Origin: Candidatus Latescibacterota bacterium
GTDB lineage: Bacteria > Latescibacterota > UBA2968 > UBA8231
DNA length: 43,411 bases
Direction: 5' to 3'
NCBI GenBank assembly: GCA_022827165.1
Contig: JAJDTN010000267.1
Coordinates: 1-43,411 of the forward strand
A program made the translations under genes and the position numbers. The stretch's first letter is position 1. Every line of letters begins with the position of its first letter. Below are positions 25,564-33,466 of this stretch, one piece after another. The notes under the pieces were generated by a model. The model had not been told where the DNA came from, did not search any database, and saw nothing but the letters and a program-made list of their open reading frames with translations.

Positions 25564-26202
25564 TCATGTGTGGGCAAACGGCTGCCAGAAGGTGTGCCGG
25601 GAGCAACTGGAGGGCCTCTGGCCGCATCGCCGCCCTGCTCGATGGACAGAGGCCGGGGGCAGCGTGACCAGCAGATAGCCATCCGGTGCCAAGACGTGGG
25701 CCACCAGAGTCGCAATCTTCTCCGGGTCCGCCACCGCCCGGGCGAGGACGACATCTGCTCGTACCCCCGGGCGCCAGTCCTCGACCCGATCGTGGACGAC
25801 CTCGGCGTTTTCTAGCGAGAGCTCCCGAGTCACGGCCCGGAGGAAGGAGGCTCTGCGGCGACGGCTCTCCACCAGCGTGAACCGGGATGCCGGAGAGGTG
25901 ATCGCCAGAGGGATGCCGGGGAAACCGGCCCCCGCCCCCAAGTCAATCACGCTCCCGTGGCGCACCTTGAGAATGGATGGCCGGAGCCGGAGAGAGGGCA
26001 CCACGTGCCTCTCCCAGACCGAGCCGCGGTCAGTTTCTGACACCAAGTTCAGCTTTTCGTTCCAGCGCCCGAGAATTCGGAGATAGTCCATCAGGCCAGC
26101 GGTCGCGGCCTCCAGGGCCCCGGGGGGCATGTCGGGGCACAGCTTCCCCAGAACCGCGAGGTCGCGGGCCTGTGCCGACCTGCAATCAGGCTCGGGGCAC
26201 AT
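25564..26202 (-). CDS. rsmG: 16S rRNA 7-methylguanosine methyltransferase RsmG
   Basis: Methylates G527 of 16S rRNA (E. coli numbering) using S-adenosylmethionine. The family segment LGRWNEKLNLVSETDRGSVW and the SAM-binding motif VIDLGAGAGFPGIPLAI are clear, followed by FTLVESRRRRASFLRAV. From the ATG at 26202 it is 212 residues, close to the usual length. A GTG at 26229 would add nine residues. It follows mnmE, a common arrangement near oriC, with two parS-like sites in between. The usual downstream parAB genes are missing. Confidence 0.94.
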   Translation of the reverse strand: MCPEPDCRSAQARDLAVLGKLCPDMPPGALEAATAGLMDYLRILGRWNEKLNLVSETDRGSVWERHVVPSLRLRPSILKVRHGSVIDLGAGAGFPGIPLAITSPASRFTLVESRRRRASFLRAVTRELSLENAEVVHDRVEDWRPGVRADVVLARAVADPEKIATLVAHVLAPDGYLLVTLPPASVHRAGRRCGQRPSSCSRHTFWQPFAHT

Positions 26203-26249
26203 GGGATCACACCAAAGGAGGGGCGGCACCCTCCGTCCCCGACGAGGGT

Positions 26250-26265
26250 TGTTCCACGTGGAACG
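26250..26265. promoter_or_regulatory. parS-like centromere site 1
   Basis: TGTTCCACGTGGAACG contains the perfect palindrome GTTCCACGTGGAAC (26251-26264). It matches the ParB-binding parS consensus TGTTNCACGTGNAACA at every position but the last. It lies about 48 bases upstream of rsmG and about 4 kb from dnaA, a typical place for parS. Confidence 0.85.
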
Positions 26266-26298
26266 CTACCGAGAGCGTCGACGGAAGACCACCGTGAG

Positions 26299-26314
26299 TG
26301 TTCCACATGGAACG
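26299..26314. promoter_or_regulatory. parS-like centromere site 2
   Basis: TGTTCCACATGGAACG matches the parS consensus with one central change (CACATG instead of CACGTG) and the same final G as site 1. Its centre is 49 bases from that of site 1. It lies 14 bases after the mnmE stop. Confidence 0.75.
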
Positions 26315-26327
26315 TCCTCCGGCAACT

Positions 26328-27692
26328 CTACTTGCCGATGCAGAATTCGAGGAAGATCCTGTCGAGCACATCGTCGTCCACTGATTCGCCCAGCAACTCG
26401 CCCACCAGGCGCAGGGCCTCCCCGAGGCTTGCCGCTGCCAGCTCGGGGCTGCCTGCCGATAGATCCCTGCGGGCCATGTCGGCCGATGCCACCACGCGAG
26501 TCAGGGCCTCGTGGTGGCGCTCCCTCAACAGCGCCGGCCCATCTGGGTGATCTCGCGTTGGAAGGGCAGACAGGATCCGCGCCCTGAGCTCCGGGAGGCC
26601 GTCTCCCCTGTGTGCGGAGACCCAGAGGGCATCTGCCCCATGAGGAAGTCTCGCTGCACGAGGCAGATCGGCCTTGCTTACCACCGCTACTGTTGCCCTC
26701 CAACAAGGGTTGCCAATCTCGTCCTCCTGAATCCAGCGGTCCCCGGAGCCGTCTACGACCGCAACCACCACGTCAGCATCCGCCGCCTGCTGGCCGGATC
26801 TCCTTACGGCCGCGGCCTCGACTCGGTCCGCTCCTTCGCGAAGTCCCGCCGTATCGACCAGGCGGATGGGCTCGCCCTCCCAGATGAGGGCCGCCTCCAC
26901 CCAGTCGCGTGTGGTGCCGGGCTCGGCGGCGACAATGGACCGGTCTTCGCCCAGCAGAGCATTCAGCAAGGACGACTTGCCTGCATTTGGGCGCCCTGCG
27001 ATCACCACCTTCCAGCCGTCCCGCCGACGGCGGGCTCCTTCGAAGGTCTGCATCAACTCCCGGGCCTCGTCGATTGCACGGGACACGATGCCGTCGACCT
27101 CACCCAGCTCCTCCTGGCCGATGTCTTCGACGAAGTCCAGCTGTGCCTCGAGTTGCACCAATGCGCCGGCCAACTGCTTCCTCAAGGAACGGACGGCCTC
27201 GGTCAGGCGGCCCGAGACGGCTCCGTACGCGGCCTGCATACCGCTCCGGCTGCCCGCGTGGATGAGTTCGACGACCGCCTCGGCCTGCAGCAGATCGATT
27301 CGCCCGTTGGTGAAGGCCCGCCGTGTGAACTCCCCGGGGCCGGCAATCCTGGCACCATGGTGGATGGCCGAGTCCAGCACGAGTTCGAGTAGGGCGTCGC
27401 TGCCGTGGGTCGTGATCTCGACCGTATCCTCGCCCGTGTAGGATTTCGGTCCTTTCAGATACCACGCCATCGCCGTATCCAAGGGCTCCCGGCGACGGTC
27501 CACCACGCGGCCGTACTGAACGTAGCGCGGCCTCCCCAGTGGTGGCCGAGAGACGAAGATGCTCGTCCCGATCGCCAAGGCACGGCTGCCACTCAGTCGC
27601 AGCAGTGCGACGCCGCCGGCCCCCCGGGGCGTGGAGACTGCAACGATTGTCGATGAATCTGGCAGCGCGGCCTGCTTGCCGCCGAGGACCAC
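26328..27692 (-). CDS. mnmE: tRNA modification GTPase MnmE
   Basis: With MnmG, adds the carboxymethylaminomethyl-type group to wobble uridine 34. Read from a GTG at 27692, five bases after the yidC stop, it is 454 residues, the same length as the E. coli protein. The N-terminal THF-binding domain opens STIVAVSTPRGAGGVALLRL. The G domain has GRPNAGKSSLLNAL, VDTAG and SKAD motifs. The C-terminal catalytic CIGK is intact. MnmG is not in the window. Confidence 0.96.
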   Translation of the reverse strand: MVLGGKQAALPDSSTIVAVSTPRGAGGVALLRLSGSRALAIGTSIFVSRPPLGRPRYVQYGRVVDRRREPLDTAMAWYLKGPKSYTGEDTVEITTHGSDALLELVLDSAIHHGARIAGPGEFTRRAFTNGRIDLLQAEAVVELIHAGSRSGMQAAYGAVSGRLTEAVRSLRKQLAGALVQLEAQLDFVEDIGQEELGEVDGIVSRAIDEARELMQTFEGARRRRDGWKVVIAGRPNAGKSSLLNALLGEDRSIVAAEPGTTRDWVEAALIWEGEPIRLVDTAGLREGADRVEAAAVRRSGQQAADADVVVAVVDGSGDRWIQEDEIGNPCWRATVAVVSKADLPRAARLPHGADALWVSAHRGDGLPELRARILSALPTRDHPDGPALLRERHHEALTRVVASADMARRDLSAGSPELAAASLGEALRLVGELLGESVDDDVLDRIFLEFCIGK

Positions 27693-27697
27693 CCCGG

Positions 27698-29422
27698 TCA
27701 GCTTCGGGCAGGGACGGTGGATGCGCCCCCTTGCTTCTGCTGCTTCAGATAGTTTGTGAGGTACTGCTGGGCGATCTGAAGCACGTTGAAGACCGTCCAG
27801 TAGAGGACGAGGCCCGAGGAGAAGCTCCACATGATGAAGACCATGACTACGGGCATCACGTAGACGAGGGCTGCCTGCTTGGGGTCCTTCATCGTCATCT
27901 TGGACTGGAAGAACATGGCCGCCGACATCAGCAGGGGCAGCACGTGCAGATCGAAGCCCCCGAGGGTGATGGTGTCGGGGAGCGACAGGTCGTCCACCCA
28001 CAGGATCCATGGTGTCTGGCGCAACTGGATGGCACTGGAAAACACCTGGTACAGAGCGATGAAAATCGGCATCTGGAGGAGCAGGGGCAGACACCCGCCG
28101 AGAGGATTCACGCCCTCCTCCCGGTAGAGCTTCATGGTCTCCTGGCTCAGTTTCTGATTGTTGTTCTTGTACTTCTCCCTGAGGGCTGCGATCTTGGGCT
28201 GCAGCTCCTGCATCCGCGCGGCCGACTCATAAGACTTGTGGGTCAGGGGGTATACGAGGATCTTGACAACCACGCCGAATGCAACGATGACCCAGCCATA
28301 GTTGGGGATGATGGCATACGCTGCAACGAACAGGGTGAGCAGGACGGTTGCGATCTGACGCACCACCGGGAATCCCAGATCCATGGCACGGTCGAAGTCG
28401 CGGTCGTAGCGGCCCACTTGCTCGAGATCCAGGGGACCCAGGTAGACCAGGAGTCGCCAGACTCCATCTTCGATGTCGCCCCAGCGTGTGCCGAGGGTAA
28501 ATCCGTAATCCCTGTAGGGTGGCTGGGTGTTTGGCGCCCCATAGAGGGTTACACGGTGCCGGGCATCCGAATCTGGGGCCAGAGCACACAGGAAGTACTT
28601 GCTGCGGACCCCGACCCACCCGACGCTGCCTCGCTCGCTATCCGAGTCCTCCTCGTCTTCATCCACCTGCACGTCGTAGAGACTCTCATTGATGTAGGCG
28701 AGAGCCTTCATCCTCTGCAGGTCGAGATCGGGGTCGCGCTCGGCCAGGGCGATACCCCCGTGCCATGTTAGCCTCACGATGGAGTCGTTCGAAAACCCGT
28801 GGAGGGAGACTCCCGCCTGAAGCCCGTACTGATCGCCCCGCACGACAAGAACCTTCTCGACCGACCGACCATCATCCAACGCACACCGCAGCCGTAGCCG
28901 ACCCTCGCCGTCGGCGTCGACCCGAAGGCGGTCCCGGTCGGGTTCGAAGTGCCGGCTGGCCAAGTCGACCAGCACGTCCTCGGCGGCCTCGGGCTGGACG
29001 GTCACTCCCAGCCCTGCCCCCCCCGCGGGTACCAGTTCCAAGGGGCCGCCGCCGCCCTGCTTGTACTCCTTCAGCCGCGCCGACGCCAGCACGCCGCCGC
29101 GTGTGCTGAACGTCAGGTGCTGCAGGGGAGTCTCGACGGTTACATACCGTTCCGGCGGAAGCCGCGGCTCTCCGCCCGGGCCCCCGAGCGGCTCCGGGAG
29201 ATCCTCGTCGGACGTGTCGTCAGGAGGATCCATCGGGGCCAGGGCGGGGACGGCGTGGGTCTTGTCCTCCCGAGGCTTTGCCTCATCGCCTGGGCTTTCC
29301 GCGCCTGGGCTTTCCGGGGCGGGCTCGGGCTCCGAGACACCAACCAACTGGTAATAGGCGGGCATCAACAGAAAAATCAGGCCCACCAGAACCATGGCGA
29401 TGATCGTGCGCTTGTCCTCCAT
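27698..29422 (-). CDS. yidC: Membrane protein insertase YidC
   Basis: Inserts membrane proteins alone or with SecYEG. The 574-residue protein has an N-terminal helix (about 5-25), an acidic linker, a large periplasmic beta domain (about 95-340) and the conserved C-terminal Oxa1 core with five helices (from about 355, including NYGWVIVAFGVVVKILVYPL and GGCLPLLLQMPIFIALYQVF). The long periplasmic domain marks it as the Gram-negative form. It follows yidD by 9 bases in the classical rpmH-rnpA-yidD-yidC-mnmE order. Confidence 0.97.
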   Translation of the reverse strand: MEDKRTIIAMVLVGLIFLLMPAYYQLVGVSEPEPAPESPGAESPGDEAKPREDKTHAVPALAPMDPPDDTSDEDLPEPLGGPGGEPRLPPERYVTVETPLQHLTFSTRGGVLASARLKEYKQGGGGPLELVPAGGAGLGVTVQPEAAEDVLVDLASRHFEPDRDRLRVDADGEGRLRLRCALDDGRSVEKVLVVRGDQYGLQAGVSLHGFSNDSIVRLTWHGGIALAERDPDLDLQRMKALAYINESLYDVQVDEDEEDSDSERGSVGWVGVRSKYFLCALAPDSDARHRVTLYGAPNTQPPYRDYGFTLGTRWGDIEDGVWRLLVYLGPLDLEQVGRYDRDFDRAMDLGFPVVRQIATVLLTLFVAAYAIIPNYGWVIVAFGVVVKILVYPLTHKSYESAARMQELQPKIAALREKYKNNNQKLSQETMKLYREEGVNPLGGCLPLLLQMPIFIALYQVFSSAIQLRQTPWILWVDDLSLPDTITLGGFDLHVLPLLMSAAMFFQSKMTMKDPKQAALVYVMPVVMVFIMWSFSSGLVLYWTVFNVLQIAQQYLTNYLKQQKQGGASTVPARS

Positions 29423-29431
29423 CGGGACGCC

Positions 29432-29641
29432 TCAGTCCGCGGGGTCGTAGCCGGAGCCCCCCAGGGGGTGACAACGGCAAAGTCTGCCAACGGTCCGCCA
29501 GAGACCAGACCATGGACCATGACGACGGATGGACAGCAGCGCGTACTCCGAGCAGGTCGGGTGAAACCGGCAGTGGGGAGGCAGGAGCGGCGACAATAAC
29601 AATTGGTAGAGGCGAATTGCGCCCAAAAGGAGGACCTTCAT
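29432..29641 (-). CDS. yidD: Membrane protein insertion efficiency factor YidD
   Basis: Small protein of 69 residues with the family core [20 protein letters not shown], including the conserved cysteines, and a C-terminal [15 protein letters not shown]. The ATG overlaps the rnpA stop (ATGA). It is thought to assist YidC-dependent insertion. Confidence 0.95.
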   Translation of the reverse strand: MKVLLLGAIRLYQLLLSPLLPPHCRFHPTCSEYALLSIRRHGPWSGLWRTVGRLCRCHPLGGSGYDPAD

Positions 29642-29919
29642 CTCTGGGCCTTGGGCTCGCCGTCGTCCAGACTCACCACGAGCCGTGCCAGTTCAGTGCG
29701 CAGCGCGGCAAAGGAAGACTGCGCCGCCAGCGGCTGAGCGAGGATCACCAAGCCTTCGGAGGCCGATGTTGGAAGATGTCGGCAGATATGGCGCAGGCGC
29801 CGCCGGAGCTTGTTGCGAAGGACGGCGGTTCCGAGGGATTTCCGCAGGACAAAGACCGGCCCGGAGGAGGGCGGCCGACCGCGGCGAATCCAGAGAAGGG
29901 AGCCCTTCGACCACGGCAT
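29638..29919 (-). CDS. rnpA: Ribonuclease P protein component, compact form
   Basis: Protein subunit that helps the RNase P RNA process pre-tRNA 5' ends. The RNR-type signature is visible in [19 protein letters not shown] (about residues 25-43). From the ATG at 29919 the protein has only 93 residues, because the loop between the GRxPxS segment and the RKS strand appears shortened by about a dozen residues. The reading frame stays open upstream through rpmH, but no ATG, GTG or TTG is found there. The assignment is also supported by position between rpmH and yidD. Confidence 0.9.
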   Translation of the reverse strand: MPWSKGSLLWIRRGRPPSSGPVFVLRKSLGTAVLRNKLRRRLRHICRHLPTSASEGLVILAQPLAAQSSFAALRTELARLVVSLDDGEPKAQR

Positions 29920-29947
29920 CGGACGCGCCGTCCGGTGGCGGCACGAT

Positions 29948-30082
29948 TCAGACGGCCAGACGCTTGCGGCCCCGCCTCCGACGACGCGCCAGAATGGACC
30001 GTCCGGCGGGTGTGCGCATACGCTTTCGAAAGCCGTGCTTGTTCCTGCGCCGCCGACGGCTCGGCTGATATGTTCGCTTCAA
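29948..30082 (-). CDS. rpmH: Large ribosomal subunit protein bL34 (TTG start)
   Basis: Short basic protein of 44 residues, translated here from a TTG at 30082. It reads [20 protein letters not shown] and continues [21 protein letters not shown], an almost canonical bL34. No ATG or GTG in frame would keep the conserved KRTYQPS opening, so the TTG is the only sensible start. No strong Shine-Dalgarno sequence is visible. It leads the rpmH-rnpA-yidD-yidC-mnmE run and is divergent from dnaA, the typical origin layout. Confidence 0.96.
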   Translation of the reverse strand: MKRTYQPSRRRRRNKHGFRKRMRTPAGRSILARRRRRGRKRLAV

Positions 30083-30372
30083 GAGTTACAGGACCCGGGA
30101 AGTGTCGTGGGTGGCTCCGGTCTATGACCGTCAAGCTGGATTAAGCTAGGATCCACTCCTGGATCTGTCAATTCTACCCGGGGATCCGAGGGCAACGGAC
30201 CGATCCTCTCCCGGATGCGGGTGGGTCCTTGACGTATCCTTGACCGGGGGCTACTCTATCGCCCCTTTTTCGGGATTGAACGGCGCGGTGTTCCGAGCCG
30301 GTCCTAGACGCACGCTGATGCGGCTGCAGTCCGGGAACTCGGCCGCATCAACTCCCTCTCGGTCGACTCCCC
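30083..30372. other. rpmH-dnaA divergent intergenic region
   Basis: A stretch of 290 bases between the two divergent starts. The left half holds the rpmH promoter. A weak dnaA promoter candidate is TTGACG (30229-30234) with TACTCT (30252-30257), 17 bases apart. I found no good DnaA box here, so the main box cluster lies after dnaA. Confidence 0.5.
30143..30171 (-). promoter_or_regulatory. Promoter of the rpmH operon
   Basis: On the minus strand, TTGACA (30166-30171) and TAGCTT (30143-30148) are 17 bases apart. Sixteen of the 17 spacer bases are an inverted repeat, GATCCA-GGAG-TGGATC (30150-30165), which may be an operator. The hexamers and spacing equal those of the rplU promoter. Confidence 0.7.
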
Positions 30373-31797
30373 ATGTCACAAGATCTCCAAGAGCGGTGGG
30401 CCCAGTGCCTGCTCGGCATCGAGCGAAGACTCCCCAGGGCACAAACGTTCGATACCTGGTTCCGTCGTACCACCGCTCGGCGCTTCGATGAGGATGTCCT
30501 GGAGATCGAAGTCCCAAGTTCCTATTTCGGCCACTTCGTTCAGGACAACTACCTGCCACTGATACAATCGGTGGTCGAGGAGGAAACGGGGCTGTGCCCC
30601 CGCGTCGCCTTCGCCGTCGTCGATGAGAGGACAGCGGCCCAGACGAACCCCCCCGGGACGCCTTCGTCCCAGGAGACCGAGCCCGAGGCCCCCGAGGAGG
30701 CCGTCGCCGCGGAGGCCATGGAAGACGCGGCGTCGCCCTTGCATATGCCGCTTAACGAACGGTATGTGTTCGATGCCTTCGTCGTCGGCGAGGGCAATCG
30801 GCTCACCTACGCCGCCGCCCAAGCCGTCTCCCGATCACCGGGAAGTACACAGTTCAACCCTCTCGTCGTTCACGGGGGAGTGGGCCTCGGCAAGACCCAC
30901 CTGTTGCAGGCTATCGGTCACCATCTGCTGGCGACTGAACCCTCCCTCAGGGTTGTCTACGTCACCGCCGAGAAGTTCCTGAGTGATTTCATCGAGTCCC
31001 TGCGGCAGCAGAAAACCACGGAATTCCAGCGGCTCTATCGTTCGGTAAACGTGCTGCTCGTCGACGACATTCAGTTTCTCATCCGGAGCGAAGGCACCCA
31101 GAACGAGTTCTTCCACACGTTCAATACCCTGCACCAGAACGGCCGTCAGATCGTCATGACCTGCGACGGCCCCCCGGGCGAGTTGAAAGGCCTGGAAGAG
31201 AGGCTCATCTCCCGCTTCCAGTGGGGCCTGGTCACGAGCATCGAGCCGCCAGACCTCGAAACGCGTATCGCAATTCTGCAGAAGAAGGCGGAGATCAACG
31301 GAATCCAGCTGCCCGAGGGGGTCGCCGGTTTCCTGGGTAACTACATCAACTCGAACATCCGTGAACTCGAAGGTGCCCTGAACCATCTCATGGCCTATTG
31401 TGCCGTGAATCAGGTCGAGCTCAGCGTCGATGCCGCACGCAGAGTCGTCCAGCAGCGGAGTACTGCGGAAACCTCAAGACCTTCGATCGAAGGGATTCAG
31501 AAACGAGTCGCCGACCACTTCGATCTGACCCCCGAGCTCCTGACCGGCAAGACCCGGAAACGGGAGATAACCGGCCCCCGGCAGATCGCCATGTACCTGG
31601 TCAAACGCCATACCGGAAACCCCTTGAAGGTCATTGGACTGCACTTTGGAAACCGCGACCACAGCACGGTAATCCATGCTGTCCAGACGGTAGACAGGAA
31701 GTGCAGTCAGGACCCTGGCTTCGCCCAAGTGGTGGAGTCTCTCTCGGAACAGATACAGCGATCTGTCCAAGACGGGCAGAAGTTTTCCACAGAATAA
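30373..31797 (+). CDS. dnaA: Chromosomal replication initiator protein DnaA
   Basis: AAA+ initiator of 474 residues that binds DnaA boxes and melts the origin. Domain I covers about 1-85 and a Pro/Glu-rich linker follows (about 90-120). Walker A is GGVGLGKTH (168-176), Walker B is VLLVDDIQF, and the arginine-finger region is LISRFQWG. The C-terminal DNA-binding signature reads FGNRDHSTVIHAVQ, with Asn where GGRDH is more usual. The start is the ATG at 30373. A DnaA-box-like TTTTCCACA lies inside the last codons (31783-31791). It is followed by the oriC gap and dnaN. Confidence 0.98.
   Translation: MSQDLQERWAQCLLGIERRLPRAQTFDTWFRRTTARRFDEDVLEIEVPSSYFGHFVQDNYLPLIQSVVEEETGLCPRVAFAVVDERTAAQTNPPGTPSSQETEPEAPEEAVAAEAMEDAASPLHMPLNERYVFDAFVVGEGNRLTYAAAQAVSRSPGSTQFNPLVVHGGVGLGKTHLLQAIGHHLLATEPSLRVVYVTAEKFLSDFIESLRQQKTTEFQRLYRSVNVLLVDDIQFLIRSEGTQNEFFHTFNTLHQNGRQIVMTCDGPPGELKGLEERLISRFQWGLVTSIEPPDLETRIAILQKKAEINGIQLPEGVAGFLGNYINSNIRELEGALNHLMAYCAVNQVELSVDAARRVVQQRSTAETSRPSIEGIQKRVADHFDLTPELLTGKTRKREITGPRQIAMYLVKRHTGNPLKVIGLHFGNRDHSTVIHAVQTVDRKCSQDPGFAQVVESLSEQIQRSVQDGQKFSTE
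31783..31791 (+). promoter_or_regulatory. DnaA box (TTTTCCACA)
   Basis: Fits the relaxed DnaA-box consensus TTWTNCACA. It lies within the last codons of dnaA. Confidence 0.7.
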
Positions 31798-31828
31798 CTC
31801 CCAACGCGTGTTGATAATAGGGTTTTGA

Positions 31829-31837
31829 TGTGGATAA
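31829..31837 (-). promoter_or_regulatory. DnaA box (perfect, TTATCCACA on minus strand)
   Basis: TGTGGATAA is the exact reverse complement of TTATCCACA. This is the strongest box in the region. Confidence 0.85.
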
Positions 31838-31880
31838 CTCTGGCCTTGGGAACGATTGAGCCGGGAGCAGTCCCCCTTTA

Positions 31881-31889
31881 TGTGGGAAA
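31881..31889 (-). promoter_or_regulatory. Weak DnaA box
   Basis: TGTGGGAAA is the reverse complement of TTTCCCACA, one base from the relaxed consensus. Confidence 0.45.
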
Positions 31890-32021
31890 CCCGCCCTTCT
31901 ACCAACGGTGCGAGTGCGACCGCTATTCGGCTCTCCTACGGGATCGTATATAATTCAAAAACAAACCCTTAGAGGTATTTTATGGAAGATTCCCGCTCGG
32001 AGTTATCGACCGTTCACACCG

Positions 32022-32033
32022 TAGTAGTAGTAG
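32022..32033 (+). promoter_or_regulatory. TAG triplet run, possible DnaA-trio element
   Basis: Four uninterrupted TAG triplets in the origin gap. Read 3' to 5' this is GAT repeats, the form of DnaA-trio elements that guide DnaA onto single-stranded DNA. No convincing DnaA box flanks the 3' side, so the role is uncertain. Confidence 0.4.
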
Positions 32034-32121
32034 TCGGTATACAGTATTATATCCTCACTTCAGAAAATACACCGAAGACCCCTGATGGTGAGGGATCATG
32101 GAGAGCCTCCTGGTTGTCAGA

Positions 32122-32151
32122 TTGACGCCCGACTAATCCTATACCTATATT
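32122..32151 (+). promoter_or_regulatory. Promoter of dnaN
   Basis: TTGACG (32122-32127) and TATATT (32146-32151) are 18 bases apart, about 140 bases upstream of dnaN. The -10 sits in the AT-rich inverted repeat CTATATTATAG (32145-32155). Confidence 0.6.
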
Positions 32152-32291
32152 ATAGATACCCCAAGAGTACTGGTACAAGCGGACCAGGAGGGCTCAAGTC
32201 CGTTTCTTGGGATTCTGTTTCCGTTCTTCGCGTTCCACCTCCAAACTCCCCTTGGCTGCCATGTCGGGGCGCTTGACCTGCAGGAGGATCG

Positions 32292-33452
32292 ATGAAGCTG
32301 AGTGTCGATCGAAATGAACTCTGGCGAGGGTTGAGTGCGGTCTTGGAGGCAGTTGCTTCCAAGCCGGCTCAGCCTGTTCTATCCAATGTGCTGTTGGACA
32401 GTCAAGAAGACCGTCTTGTTCTTTCGGCAACCGATTTGGATCTGTCGATCCGAACGAGGGTGATGGCGGAGGTCGAGACACCGGGGCGGGTCACCGTACC
32501 AGCCCGGACTCTGGCGGAGATTACGAGAGAGTGGCCCGAATCGCTGATCCATCTGGCGCTCGAGGACGGTCATCTGATACTCTCCGGAGCACTGGGAGCA
32601 GATTCCGGGGGGGAAGGGCGCTACTCGCTCCCGGGGACTCCACCCGAGGAGTTTCCCGAGATGCCGGAGGATCTCCAGGGGCTGCGCCTTGCCTTTCGGA
32701 CGGACGCAGCGGTGGATGGAGCTCTCCTTCGAACGATGATCGAGAGGACCGGGTTCGCGGTCTCCCATGACGAAACCCGGCCGGTCCTCAACGGGGTTCT
32801 TTGGAGAATCGAGCCGGAGGTCATGACCATGGTCGCGACCGACGGCAGTCGATTGGCCGAGTTCCGGCGCACTCTGGAGGAAGGGACGGGAATCGAGGGC
32901 TCCGCCGAGGTGATTCTGCCACCACAGGTTTGCGGTCAGCTGGGAAGACTGTTGGAGAATCCGGAGAGCCCGGGTGAAGCGGTCCTCGGAGAAAGCCAGG
33001 TTCTGTTTCATGTGGACGAGACCCAACTGTTGTCCAGGCTCATAGAGGGACCGTATGTCGACTACGAGCAAGTCATCCCCCGGGAGAACGACAAGAGGCT
33101 GACGGTTCCGGTGGACCGACTTCTTCCGGCGCTCAGACGGGTATCCATCCTATCCAGCTCGTACACGCGCCAGGTGAGGGTGAGTCTCCGCGAGGGAGTC
33201 GTTGAACTTACTGCCTCGAGCCAGGAGATCGGCGGTGATGCCCGGGAGGTTCTGCCGGCAGACTACAGTGCCGATTCCATCGAGGTTGCATACAACGCGC
33301 AATACATGATGGAGATCCTGCGCAAGATCGGTTCTGAAGAGGTCATCATCGACCTGCGGGACTCCGTTACCGCCGCCATCGTTCGTCCCGCCGAACAGCT
33401 GCAGGGAGAGGACTCCTACTACCTTCTCATGCCGATGCGCCCAAGCGGCTGA
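32292..33452 (+). CDS. dnaN: DNA polymerase III sliding clamp (beta subunit)
   Basis: Processivity clamp of 386 residues. It opens MKLSVDRNELWRGLSAVLEA, and the three clamp-domain repeats are recognisable by LSATDLDLSIRT, MVATDGSRLAEFRR and the C-terminal YYLLMPMRPSG. A strong Shine-Dalgarno sequence (AGGAGG, 32282-32287) precedes the ATG. It starts the dnaN-recF-dciA-gyrB-gyrA series. Confidence 0.97.
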   Translation: MKLSVDRNELWRGLSAVLEAVASKPAQPVLSNVLLDSQEDRLVLSATDLDLSIRTRVMAEVETPGRVTVPARTLAEITREWPESLIHLALEDGHLILSGALGADSGGEGRYSLPGTPPEEFPEMPEDLQGLRLAFRTDAAVDGALLRTMIERTGFAVSHDETRPVLNGVLWRIEPEVMTMVATDGSRLAEFRRTLEEGTGIEGSAEVILPPQVCGQLGRLLENPESPGEAVLGESQVLFHVDETQLLSRLIEGPYVDYEQVIPRENDKRLTVPVDRLLPALRRVSILSSSYTRQVRVSLREGVVELTASSQEIGGDAREVLPADYSADSIEVAYNAQYMMEILRKIGSEEVIIDLRDSVTAAIVRPAEQLQGEDSYYLLMPMRPSG

Positions 33453-33466
33453 ACATCGCTCGGCCG

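Larger units (their letters stand above)
31783..32291. other. Putative replication origin oriC (dnaA-dnaN gap)
   Basis: AT-rich gap (494 bases after dnaA) with DnaA boxes clustered at its left end, AT-rich stretches at about 31941-31980, 32036-32052 and 32131-32157, and a run of four TAG triplets at 32022-32033. A perfect TATAAT is at 31949-31954 with a poor -35. The dnaN promoter is near the right end. Gene orientation diverges from this region. The exact unwinding element and the minimal origin cannot be set from sequence alone. Confidence 0.8.

Noticed and set aside
25367..25678. Short plus-strand frame with a lipoprotein-like hydrophobic stretch in the rsmG gap
   Set aside because: Its second part runs antisense into the rsmG C-terminus, it lacks a ribosome site, and the hydrophobic run is isolated. 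I see no family resemblance.
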